Shown: positions 1 through 7,437 of the stretch, in pieces
How the letters are laid out: each line of letters begins with the position of its first letter
How positions within the stretch are numbered: the stretch's first letter is position 1
Source: Bacteroidales bacterium
GTDB lineage: Bacteria > Bacteroidota > Bacteroidia > Bacteroidales > ML635J-15
DNA: 64,000 nt
Direction: 5' to 3'
Assembly: GCA_017620015.1 (NCBI GenBank)
Contig: JAFZRE010000023.1
Location: 1 to 64,000 of the forward strand
The notes under the pieces: model-generated
The model's input: the letters and a program-made list of their open reading frames with translations, nothing else
What the model was told of the DNA's origin: nothing
Databases searched by the model: none
Position numbers and translations under genes: made by a program

Positions 1-150
1 ACGAAATAAGTGCTGAAAGCATCTAAGCACGAAGTTCACCTCAAGATGAGGTCTCTATATAGGGTCGTCGAAGAATACGACGTCGATAGGCTGCAGGTGT
101 ATAGGCAGTAATGTCAAAGCCGAGCAGTACTAATTGCCCGAAAGCTTCCG
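1..150 (+). rRNA. 23S ribosomal RNA, 3' end (partial)
   Basis: The first ~150 bases match the conserved 3' end of bacterial 23S rRNA: the 'gctgaaagcatctaagc' helix region, a late hairpin, and the closing 'gagcagtactaattgccc' segment. The gene begins outside the window. It is followed at once by 5S rRNA, so this is the tail of an rRNA operon on the plus strand. The exact mature 3' end is approximate. Confidence 0.93.
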
Positions 151-206
151 CATTCTTGGAATCCTTCTATTCTTATGCCGGTCTCGATACGACAAAAAAA
201 TATTTT

Positions 207-312
207 AGGTGGCTATGGCGGTGAGGAAACGCCCGATCCCATTCCGAACTCGGAAGCTAAGCTCACCAGCGCCGATGGTACTGCGTATTGTGGGAGAGTA
301 GGTCGCCGCCGT
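207..312 (+). rRNA. rrf: 5S ribosomal RNA
   Basis: A ~105-base stretch with the usual 5S landmarks: the opening 'ggtggctatggcggtgagg', the conserved 'cccgatcccattccgaact' loop and the closing 'ggagagtaggtcgccgcc', whose ends pair to form helix I. It lies about 57 bases after the 23S end, as expected for a 16S-23S-5S operon. Mature ends are uncertain by a few bases. Confidence 0.95.
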
Positions 313-321
313 CCTTCAAGG

Positions 322-349
322 TCCCGACTATATGTCGGGATCTTTTTTT
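322..349 (+). terminator. rRNA operon intrinsic terminator
   Basis: A 7-bp perfect stem (tcccgac / gtcggga, 322-328 with 334-340) with a 5-base loop is followed by a run of seven T. It sits 10 bases after 5S rRNA and should end the rRNA operon. Confidence 0.88.
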
Positions 350-377
350 GTATATACACAAATAATTATTATCTTTG
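348..377 (+). promoter_or_regulatory. Bacteroidota-type promoter for the surface-protein gene at 404
   Basis: A -33-like TTG (348-350) and a -7 box TATCTTTG (370-377) are 19 bases apart, the layout of the Bacteroidota housekeeping promoter. The start codon at 404 lies about 20 bases after the expected transcription start. The -33 element overlaps the T-run of the rRNA terminator. Confidence 0.75.
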
Positions 378-403
378 CACAAAATTTGATAATAAGGTTT
401 AAC

Positions 404-3400
404 ATGAAAAATTTTGCAGTACTTATTTGTGCCTTCTTAATGTCGTTTGCTTTTGACTCAATGGCATTAAACGCACCAACACTATCGTCACCCAATGACG
501 GTACAGTTTATACATCATCGGTAAAACCGACAGTATCATGGAATTCCGTATCCGGGGCGAATAAATACATATTGGATTGGGATATCGAATCTTCGTTTTC
601 ATCCCCAAGGTTCCGTACATATACAACGACATATACTTATGTTAATTTAACAGCATTGTCGTATGGGACAACATATTACTGGAGAGTCCGTGCTGTAAAT
701 GAAAGTGCAAATGATACATCAGACTATTCTGCTGTACGGAATTTTACAACTTGCTCAGCACCAACATTATCTTCTCCCAATGATGGTATAGTTTATACAT
801 CGATTGTAAGGCCGACAGTTTCTTGGAATACAATAACAGGCGTTGGAAGTTATATCCTTGAATGGGACACTGTATCTTCATTTTCATCACCAAAATCATT
901 TACAACAACTTCAACATCTGTCAATATAAATGCATTGCGATACAACACAACGTATTATTGGCGAGTAAAGGCAACCAACAGCAACGACAGCGACACTTCC
1001 AACTATTCTGAAGTTAGGAATTTTACAACTTGCTCGGCTCCAATTTTGAGTTCTCCAAGTAATGGTATGGTTTATACGAGTATGGTCAGACCTTCTGTTT
1101 CTTGGAATTCAATAACCGGTGCAGGAAGTTATATCCTAGAGTGGGATACAGTGCCTTCGTTTTCATCAACGATGTTCCGCACATATACAACATCATCGAC
1201 ATCCATTTATATTAATGGATTGCTATACAGCACAAAGTACTATTGGCGCGTTAAGGCAACCAATACAAACGACAGCGACACATCCAGTTATTCCGAAGTG
1301 TGGAATTTCACAACAGCCGGAACAGTTACTTTAAGTTCACCAACCAACAATCCAAGTCCGACAGGCAGGTTTTATTCACGGCAGTATTTACGCTGGAATA
1401 CATTACCAGGTTCTTCAGAATACATGATCCAGCTTGATACAACTTATGATTTCAGTTCAAGTGTATTGCGCAATATAAGTGTATCAACATCAAATACAAA
1501 TACAGATTCATATTATGAAAAGTGTGTGTACGATTTATATTATGGAACAATGTACTATTGGAGAGTTTGTGCAATAAGTTCTGTCGATACAACCGACTGG
1601 TCTGAGACTTGGCAGTTCCATACGATGGATGATGTACTGCTGTTTTTCCCAAGTGATACTAGTGCAAATGGCACTTATTTTACGCGGCAAGAATTTCAAT
1701 GGAAGAATTCATTAGGTTCTAAATCGTATATTCTTCAGTTAGATACAGTTCCGAGTTTTGATTCTGGATTGTTGCAGAGCATAGATGTTTCATCATCAAC
1801 TACAAACACAGATACATACATATACAAGTATATTTCCGATATGCGTTATGGCACAATGTATTATTGGCGTGTATGTTCGGCAAATGCAGTCGATACATCT
1901 GGCTGGTCTGCTACATGGCGATTCCATACTACCGATTGGGTTGCGCTATATTATTTACCGAACGATACAAGTTCTACTGTTGGCTATTATACCCGCCAAG
2001 AACTGGAATGGCAGAATTCAAAAGGTTCTAAAGCGTATATTCTTCAGTTAGATACAGTTCCGAGTTTTGATTCCGGGTTGTTGCGCAGCATAGATGTTTC
2101 ATCAACAACCACCAATACCGATACATACATATATAAATATGTTTCTGATATGCGTTATGGTACAATGTACTATTGGCGAGTTTGTGCTATAAACAATGCT
2201 GACACATCGGGCTGGTCTGCAACTTGGCAATTCCATACTGTCGATTGGGTTGTATTGGATTCTCCATCAAATAATAGTACAGGTTTGGCAGTATCTTCGC
2301 GTACATTGTATTGGAATAACTCCAGAGGCTCTTCATCGTACATAGTTCAGGTTGATACAACAACAAACTTTAATTCGGAATTATTGCGTAATGTAAGTGT
2401 TTCGTCATCAACGACAAGTACAGAAACATACAAGAGTACAAGCATAACGAATATGCTCTATGGAACAACTTATTATTGGCGAGTTTGTGCTATAAATGCC
2501 TCGGATACATCTGGTTGGTCGAATGTATGGCGTTTCACTACTGCTTACCAGCTTACTACTGCGCCTACGCTTGTAAGTCCCGCAAACGGCAGCAACGAAA
2601 TACAGCCATCAGGTGTGGATTTGGTTTGGAATCCGTTGGACAATGTTACCGGCTACCGCTATCAGGTGTCAACTGATAATACTTTTGCAACAATATACCG
2701 TAGTGGAACCACCGCCAACACAACGGCAACCTGCTATCTAAATTATGGCACAACTTACTATTGGCGTGTTCAAGGCTACAACGCAAGCGGAAATTCGGTT
2801 TGGTCTCAGGTGTGGAGTTTCGATACTCAATCGTGCGAACTCACTGGCGAAACAACTGTCGAGGCTTGCGGCTCGTACTTGTGGCGTGATTCAACCTACA
2901 CCGAATCGGGTGACTACGACTTTACCAAGCATCTGTCGAACGGTTGCGACAGCATAATAACCTTGCATCTGACAATCAACCAGTCGTCGGAGCGCGAATT
3001 CTCGCATACCGCCTGCGGCAACTACATTTGGAACGGCGTAACCTACGACGAAAGTGGCGACTATGTACAGAATATCACTGCTTCAAACGGTTGCGACAGC
3101 GTTGTTACACTGCATCTTACGATAAATTATCCGCTGACTGAGCTTGTCGAAGTCGAGGCCTGCAATTCATACGTATGGAATGGTACTACCTATACCGAGA
3201 GTGGTAATTATACGCGTACTTTTACCGCAGCAAACGGTTGTGATTCGGTTGTTACCTTGCAGTTAACAATAAATGAATCGCCGCGTCGAGAATTTTCAGC
3301 AGTTTCGTGCGGCAGCTATGTATGGAACAATCAAACATACACCCAATCTGGAAATTATGAGCAAACGATTTCATCCGACAGCGGTTGCGACAGCATTGTT

Positions 3401-4267
3401 ACATTGCATCTTACAATCAATCAACCGCTGACTGAGCTTGTCGAAGTCACGTCCTGCGAATCCTACGAGTGGAACGGGGAAACATATACGGCAAGTGGCA
3501 ACTATCAGCAAACATTCACTGCTGTCAATGGTTGCGATTCTGTAGTTACATTGCATTTGACAATAAATCATCCGACTACGGCAGAATTCGCGGTTTCCGC
3601 TTGCGACTCCTACGTATGGAATGGTGAAACTTATACCGAAAGTGGAATCTACACCCAGAATTTCACTATTGCAAGTGGTTGCGATTCTGTTGTAACCTTG
3701 CATTTGACAATCAATCACCCGCAGGCAGAGCATGTAGAAGCCGAGGCTTGCAATTTCTATGTATGGAACGGTGTGTCATATAACGAAAGTGGTGACTATG
3801 TTCAGACTTTGTCTGCTGCAACTGGCTGCGATTCGGTCGTTACGTTGCATCTTGTCATCAACGAACCGGTAACTTATGAGTTCGATACTTCTGTAAATGA
3901 AGCTTTCGTTTGGAATGGCGAAACATTTACCGAAACAGGTGATTACACTCAGACATTCACTGCTGCAAACGGCTGTGATTCAATCGTCACCTTGCATCTG
4001 AATGTTATTACAGGAATTTTAGAAGCAGAAATGCAGATAAACATTTTCCCAAACCCAGTAAACGACATCCTCAACATCACATCATCAGAGCAAATTTCTG
4101 AAATTGAAATTGTGAATGCTTTGGGACATGTTGTAAAGCGTCTGGAAGTGAACGCTGATAATGCTGTTTGCGATGTGGAAGATTTGACAAGCGGGGTGTA
4201 TGTGGTACGTCTCCGCACCCTTCGACAAGCTCAGGGGGCGGTTTTACGAAAATTTGTAAAAGAATAG
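404..4267 (+). CDS. T9SS type A secreted surface protein with fibronectin-like and GCDS repeats
   Basis: A 1287-residue protein beginning at the ATG at 404, chosen because a clean signal peptide (MKNFAVLICAFLMSFAF) starts there and a promoter lies just upstream. After it come eight fibronectin-III-like repeats (motifs 'TLSSPNDG', 'TYYWRV', 'W.FTT'). Then follow eight copies of a ~45-residue module with the pattern C-x2-Y-x-W-x3-TY-x2-SG-x-Y and 'GCDSxVTLHLTIN'. The C-terminal ~75 residues ('NIFPNPVND', 'GVYVVRL') are a T9SS type A sorting domain, so the protein is predicted to be exported through the outer membrane and attached to the surface. A REP-like repeat (4218-4241) is inserted in frame within the sorting domain. 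Adhesion is plausible, but no ligand is suggested. Confidence 0.85.
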   Translation: MKNFAVLICAFLMSFAFDSMALNAPTLSSPNDGTVYTSSVKPTVSWNSVSGANKYILDWDIESSFSSPRFRTYTTTYTYVNLTALSYGTTYYWRVRAVNESANDTSDYSAVRNFTTCSAPTLSSPNDGIVYTSIVRPTVSWNTITGVGSYILEWDTVSSFSSPKSFTTTSTSVNINALRYNTTYYWRVKATNSNDSDTSNYSEVRNFTTCSAPILSSPSNGMVYTSMVRPSVSWNSITGAGSYILEWDTVPSFSSTMFRTYTTSSTSIYINGLLYSTKYYWRVKATNTNDSDTSSYSEVWNFTTAGTVTLSSPTNNPSPTGRFYSRQYLRWNTLPGSSEYMIQLDTTYDFSSSVLRNISVSTSNTNTDSYYEKCVYDLYYGTMYYWRVCAISSVDTTDWSETWQFHTMDDVLLFFPSDTSANGTYFTRQEFQWKNSLGSKSYILQLDTVPSFDSGLLQSIDVSSSTTNTDTYIYKYISDMRYGTMYYWRVCSANAVDTSGWSATWRFHTTDWVALYYLPNDTSSTVGYYTRQELEWQNSKGSKAYILQLDTVPSFDSGLLRSIDVSSTTTNTDTYIYKYVSDMRYGTMYYWRVCAINNADTSGWSATWQFHTVDWVVLDSPSNNSTGLAVSSRTLYWNNSRGSSSYIVQVDTTTNFNSELLRNVSVSSSTTSTETYKSTSITNMLYGTTYYWRVCAINASDTSGWSNVWRFTTAYQLTTAPTLVSPANGSNEIQPSGVDLVWNPLDNVTGYRYQVSTDNTFATIYRSGTTANTTATCYLNYGTTYYWRVQGYNASGNSVWSQVWSFDTQSCELTGETTVEACGSYLWRDSTYTESGDYDFTKHLSNGCDSIITLHLTINQSSEREFSHTACGNYIWNGVTYDESGDYVQNITASNGCDSVVTLHLTINYPLTELVEVEACNSYVWNGTTYTESGNYTRTFTAANGCDSVVTLQLTINESPRREFSAVSCGSYVWNNQTYTQSGNYEQTISSDSGCDSIVTLHLTINQPLTELVEVTSCESYEWNGETYTASGNYQQTFTAVNGCDSVVTLHLTINHPTTAEFAVSACDSYVWNGETYTESGIYTQNFTIASGCDSVVTLHLTINHPQAEHVEAEACNFYVWNGVSYNESGDYVQTLSAATGCDSVVTLHLVINEPVTYEFDTSVNEAFVWNGETFTETGDYTQTFTAANGCDSIVTLHLNVITGILEAEMQINIFPNPVNDILNITSSEQISEIEIVNALGHVVKRLEVNADNAVCDVEDLTSGVYVVRLRTLRQAQGAVLRKFVKE
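4218..4241 (+). repeat. REP-like palindromic repeat inside a coding sequence
   Basis: A copy of the dispersed CCTTCGAC-aag-CTCAGGG repeat seen also near 6161, 20347, 28548 and 57811. Here it is read in frame as TLRQAQGA between 'YVVRLR' and 'VLRKF' of the T9SS sorting domain, where the family normally has a short turn. Confidence 0.75.
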
Positions 4268-4290
4268 GATATGAAAAATACACAATAATG

Positions 4291-4316
4291 AAGGGCGGTT
4301 AATTCCGTCCTTTTTG
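4291..4316 (+). terminator. intrinsic terminator
   Basis: An 8-bp stem (aagggcgg / ccgtcctt, one G-T pair) with loop ttaatt, followed by five T, starting 24 bases after the surface-protein stop codon. Confidence 0.75.
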
Positions 4317-4388
4317 TTATGAGATATATTGTATTTGTAAATTTGTTTCTATTTGTTCAATACCAGTCCGTAGGATACTAAATTTTCT

Positions 4389-4396
4389 TACCTTTG
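4389..4396 (+). promoter_or_regulatory. -7 box TACCTTTG immediately upstream of the phosphatase start
   Basis: TACCTTTG ends only four bases before the ATG at 4401. In Bacteroidota transcription starts a few bases after this box, so the mRNA would begin at or next to the start codon (leaderless or nearly so). No convincing -33 TTG is visible at the right distance. Confidence 0.55.
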
Positions 4397-4400
4397 CATT

Positions 4401-5201
4401 ATGAACTTAGAGAATATTTGCAAACAGACTGTATTTGTGGCTGAGAATGCTGCCGAAATCATCCGTAGCCACATCAATAGTGCCGACTATAAAATCGACG
4501 CCAAGGGAAAGAACGATTTCGTTACCGAAATTGATAAGAAAACCGAGAAATTCATCGTTGACGAACTGCAAAGGATATTGCCCGATGCTGGTTTCATCGC
4601 CGAGGAAAAGTCATCGTTGAAGGTCGGCGAGGTTTTCAACTGGATAGTTGACCCGATTGACGGAACTTCCAATTTCATACACGGGATTTATCCTTGTTCC
4701 GTCAGCATTGCCTTGAAGCAGAACGACGAAATTGTTGTCGGGGTGGTGTACGAAGTGGGGTTGAAGGAATGTTTCTATGCCTACAAGAACGGTGGCGCGT
4801 GGCTCAACGGCGAGAAAATTTCCGTTTCAAAGGTAAATTCCGTTTCTAATGCCTTTGTCGCAACCGGGTTTCCATACAACAGGTTCGAAATCATAAATCC
4901 GTACATTGATTTGCTGAAGCATTTTGTCACTAATGCACAGGGAGTTAGACGATTGGGTTCGGCTGCCGTGGATATGGCTTACGTTGCTGCGGGACGCTTC
5001 GATGCTTTCTACGAGTACGACCTGAAACCTTACGATGTGGCGGCTGGTATAATCATTTTGCAGGAGGCTGGCGGCAAGGTCTGCGACTTTTCTGGTGGCG
5101 ACAACTATCTGTTCGGCGGCGAAATGGTTGCTACAAATTCGTTGATACACAAGGAATTTTCTTCCATAGTAACAAAATTTATGAATGGATGCAAGGGCTA
5201 A
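4401..5201 (+). CDS. suhB: inositol monophosphatase family protein (SuhB-like)
   Basis: A 266-residue, Mg2+-dependent phosphatase of the inositol monophosphatase family, cytosolic. It shows the metal-binding motifs of the family: Glu68-Glu69 in 'AEEKS', the DPIDGTSNF motif (84-92) and the C-terminal metal ligand Asp212 in 'YDVAAG'. The length is typical. The substrate (inositol-1-phosphate or a related sugar phosphate) cannot be decided from sequence. The stop codon overlaps the rhomboid start by 17 bases, so the two are probably co-transcribed and coupled. Confidence 0.9.
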   Translation: MNLENICKQTVFVAENAAEIIRSHINSADYKIDAKGKNDFVTEIDKKTEKFIVDELQRILPDAGFIAEEKSSLKVGEVFNWIVDPIDGTSNFIHGIYPCSVSIALKQNDEIVVGVVYEVGLKECFYAYKNGGAWLNGEKISVSKVNSVSNAFVATGFPYNRFEIINPYIDLLKHFVTNAQGVRRLGSAAVDMAYVAAGRFDAFYEYDLKPYDVAAGIIILQEAGGKVCDFSGGDNYLFGGEMVATNSLIHKEFSSIVTKFMNGCKG

Positions 5202-5862
5202 GATAGAGATTAGGCGCTTGCTTGCGGCGGCTGTCATTCCCACGTTCTTTATGGTCCTGTGCTGGATGATGTTCGCTGCCGAAAGACTGCTGGATGTAAG
5301 TTTCTCGCAGTACGGACTTATGCCGCGGGAAATTTCGCACTGGTTCGGTGTGTTCACAATGCCTTTTCTCCACGCTAGTCTTTCCCACATTTTCTCCAAC
5401 ACAGTGAGTTTCGTTGTGCTTGGAACTATGCTTTTTTACTTTTACCCCGAAAAGGCACTGCGTGTTTTCCTTATTTCGTACATTTTTACCGGAATATTGA
5501 CGTGGATAATCGGTATCGGTGGTGTACACATCGGGGCAAGTGGAATGATATACGCCTTTGCCGCATACATATTTACGGTTGGTGCACGAAGCGGAAACAT
5601 CCAGAATATGGCACTGTCGCTGATTGTTGTTTTCTTGTACGGCAGTATGGTGTGGGGACTGTATCCGCAGAACACTGGCATAAGTTGGGAAGGCCATCTG
5701 GCAGGGGCGGTTACGGGACTTGTATGCGCCTTTATCTATCCAATCAAAAAGGTTGTTCACGACTTTGACGATGAGGACGATGATGACTACGATACGACCT
5801 TCGAAGGTTCTGATATTGAGATAAAATACCATTATACATCAGGAAAGGAGAAAAATGAGTAA
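5185..5862 (+). CDS. rhomboid family intramembrane serine protease
   Basis: A 225-residue polytopic membrane protein. The catalytic dyad is visible: Ser119 in 'GASG' and His171 in 'GHLAG'. An HxxxxHxxxN pattern (His63, His68, Asn72) lies in the second membrane segment, as in GlpG. Rhomboids cleave transmembrane substrates within the bilayer; the substrate here is unknown. The C-terminal tail is short and acidic (FDDEDDDDYD, about residue 193 on) and probably cytosolic. The gene overlaps the phosphatase upstream and the radical SAM gene downstream (8 bases), so the three form one operon. Confidence 0.9.
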   Translation: MDARAKIEIRRLLAAAVIPTFFMVLCWMMFAAERLLDVSFSQYGLMPREISHWFGVFTMPFLHASLSHIFSNTVSFVVLGTMLFYFYPEKALRVFLISYIFTGILTWIIGIGGVHIGASGMIYAFAAYIFTVGARSGNIQNMALSLIVVFLYGSMVWGLYPQNTGISWEGHLAGAVTGLVCAFIYPIKKVVHDFDDEDDDDYDTTFEGSDIEIKYHYTSGKEKNE

Positions 5863-6874
5863 CGCATTGCAGTGGAACGACTATTCATCGTACATCCGCA
5901 GGACTTTTGGCGAGCGGGTGCAGAAAATCTCTGTAAATGCGGGTTTTACATGTCCCAACCGCGACGGAAAGATTAGCACCGACGGCTGCATTTATTGCAC
6001 CAACAAAAGTTTCAGTCCGTTTTATTGCAATTCCGATGATTCCATTGCCGTGCAGTTGCAGAAGGGAATAGATTTTTTCAGACCGAAGTACAGTGCACAG
6101 AAATATCTGGCTTATTTTCAGTCATATACTAATACGTATGTGCCAGACAGGAGCGAAAAACCTTCCCTTCGACCCTTCGACAGGCTTACTTCGACAAGCT
6201 CAGCATGCCGCAGGGAGCGAAGCTCAGGGGGCGGTTTGGATATCCTTCGCAAAAAATTTGACGAAGCCCTCTCCGTTGATGGAGTGATTGGCCTTGTTGT
6301 TTCTACCCGTCCCGATTGTATTGACGATGAGATACTTAGACTTTTTGCCGACTATGCTGCAAGCAATTACGTCGAAATCGAATATGGACTTGAATCGACA
6401 AAAAATTCTACTTTGGAATTTATAAATCGCGGACATACCTACGAGCAGGCGGTCGAGGCAGTTGATTTGACTTACAAATATGGCATAATGTGCGGACTTC
6501 ATCTTATAATCGGTTTGCCTTACGAAACCGAAGATGACTTTTATGCTCACGCCGAAAAAATTTCCCATTTGCCAATCTCTACTCTGAAACTCCATCAGAT
6601 GCAAGTACTTAGGGGTACTCGTTTGGAAAAGTTGTATGCCGAAAATCCAAGTATGCTTGCCGATATGTCGCTGGAAAATTATGTGCGCATAGTTTCCAAT
6701 TTTATTGATATTCTTAATCCCGAAATAATTGTAGAACGCCTGACCAGCGAATCTCCACGCGATATGCTTTTGTATCCCGATTTTGGGGGACGAAAAAATT
6801 TCGAGGTGGTGCATATCGTGGATGCCTATATGAAAAGGAACGGGATGTATCAGGGAAGGAATTATAAAGGCTAA
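5855..6874 (+). CDS. radical SAM protein, YhcC/TIGR01212-like, with a repeat-derived insertion
   Basis: A 339-residue radical SAM enzyme. The N-terminal 'FTCPNRDGKISTDGCIYC' holds Cys33, Cys45 and Cys48, the spaced 4Fe-4S ligands of the TIGR01212/YhcC family. Later family landmarks are 'EYGLES' and 'GLHLIIGLP'. The reaction is not known with certainty. Residues ~101-128 are not family-like: they are translated from a cluster of REP-like repeats (6161-6234) inserted in frame between 'YFQSYTNTY' and 'ILRKKFDEAL'. The reading frame is kept, so the protein may still fold with a surface loop. Confidence 0.85.
   Translation: MSNALQWNDYSSYIRRTFGERVQKISVNAGFTCPNRDGKISTDGCIYCTNKSFSPFYCNSDDSIAVQLQKGIDFFRPKYSAQKYLAYFQSYTNTYVPDRSEKPSLRPFDRLTSTSSACRRERSSGGGLDILRKKFDEALSVDGVIGLVVSTRPDCIDDEILRLFADYAASNYVEIEYGLESTKNSTLEFINRGHTYEQAVEAVDLTYKYGIMCGLHLIIGLPYETEDDFYAHAEKISHLPISTLKLHQMQVLRGTRLEKLYAENPSMLADMSLENYVRIVSNFIDILNPEIIVERLTSESPRDMLLYPDFGGRKNFEVVHIVDAYMKRNGMYQGRNYKG
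6161..6234 (+). repeat. compound REP-like repeat cluster inside the radical SAM gene
   Basis: Several partial cores lie in a row: CCCTTCGAC, CCCTTCGACAGGC, ACTTCGACAAGCTCAG and GAGCGAAGCTCAGGGGGCGG. The same core occurs at 4218, 20347, 28548 and 57811. The cluster is read through in frame and adds roughly 25 residues rich in Ser, Arg and Gly. Confidence 0.8.
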
Positions 6875-7018
6875 CAGTCTGTCAGAAGACCAGTCAATCG
6901 GAAGACCAGTCTATCAGAAGGCCAGTCAATCAGAAGACCTGTCAATCAGAAGACCTGTCTATCAGAAGACCAGTCAATCGGAAGACCTGTCTATCAGAAG
7001 GCCAGTCAATCAGAAGAC
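6875..7018 (+). repeat. 16-nt tandem repeat array, nine units
   Basis: Nine exact-length 16-nt units follow one another without spacers (type unit cagtcaatcagaagac; variants at positions 2, 5-6, 10 and 15). A 48-nt block (6891-6938) recurs at 6971-7018 with one difference, which shows higher-order duplication. Degenerate 'ctgtctgtcgg' sequence continues to about 7076. The array starts on the base after the radical SAM stop codon and carries no open frame of its own. Confidence 0.9.
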
Positions 7019-7087
7019 CTGTCTGTCGGTCAGTCTGTCTGTACGCCTGTCGGTCTGTCAGACTGTTCGACAGTTAGACTTTTCCCA

Positions 7088-7118
7088 TTGTTTTGAATAG
7101 AAATAATTATTACCTTTG
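7088..7118 (+). promoter_or_regulatory. Bacteroidota-type promoter for the lipoprotein-addA operon
   Basis: TTG (7088-7090) and TACCTTTG (7111-7118) are 20 bases apart. The downstream gene starts at 7134. Confidence 0.72.
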
Positions 7119-7133
7119 GCAAAAAAATAAGAG

Positions 7134-7430
7134 ATGAAAAAATTAGCTTTTATAATTATCCTAATCGCTTCATTTATAGTGGTTTCTTGCCGTGTGAGAA
7201 ATTCTTGTGAGATTAATCATACAGGAAGTATCGCCGTAATAAATAATTATGGTGAGACTGTGGAGCTTCGCATCAACAACGAGAAAATTGGCGAAATAGA
7301 AAATGGAAACGTTATGAAATCCGACAGGGTGGTTGGTAAATATGATGTAAACGTCGTAAAGTTTCCAAATGTCTGGGACACAACTATAAATGTAGTTGAG
7401 TGTGAGATTATTGAATATACAATAAAGTAG
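7134..7430 (+). CDS. small lipoprotein of unknown function
   Basis: A 98-residue protein with a signal peptide and lipobox (IVVSC, Cys19), so it should be lipid-anchored. The mature part is short and mostly beta-like ('SIAVINNYGETVELRINNEKIGE'), resembling a small carboxypeptidase-regulatory or Ig-like strand protein. No family is recognised. It has its own promoter and ends 7 bases before the AddA-like helicase, with which it may be transcribed. Confidence 0.7.
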   Translation: MKKLAFIIILIASFIVVSCRVRNSCEINHTGSIAVINNYGETVELRINNEKIGEIENGNVMKSDRVVGKYDVNVVKFPNVWDTTINVVECEIIEYTIK

Positions 7431-7437
7431 TCGGCAG

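Noticed and set aside
332-403. Earlier start (332) of the first surface protein
   Set aside because: It would place the start inside the rRNA terminator, upstream of the -7 box, and put a non-signal stretch before the clear signal peptide at 404.
6875-7018. CRISPR array
   Set aside because: The 16-nt units follow each other without spacers and no cas gene is in the window.
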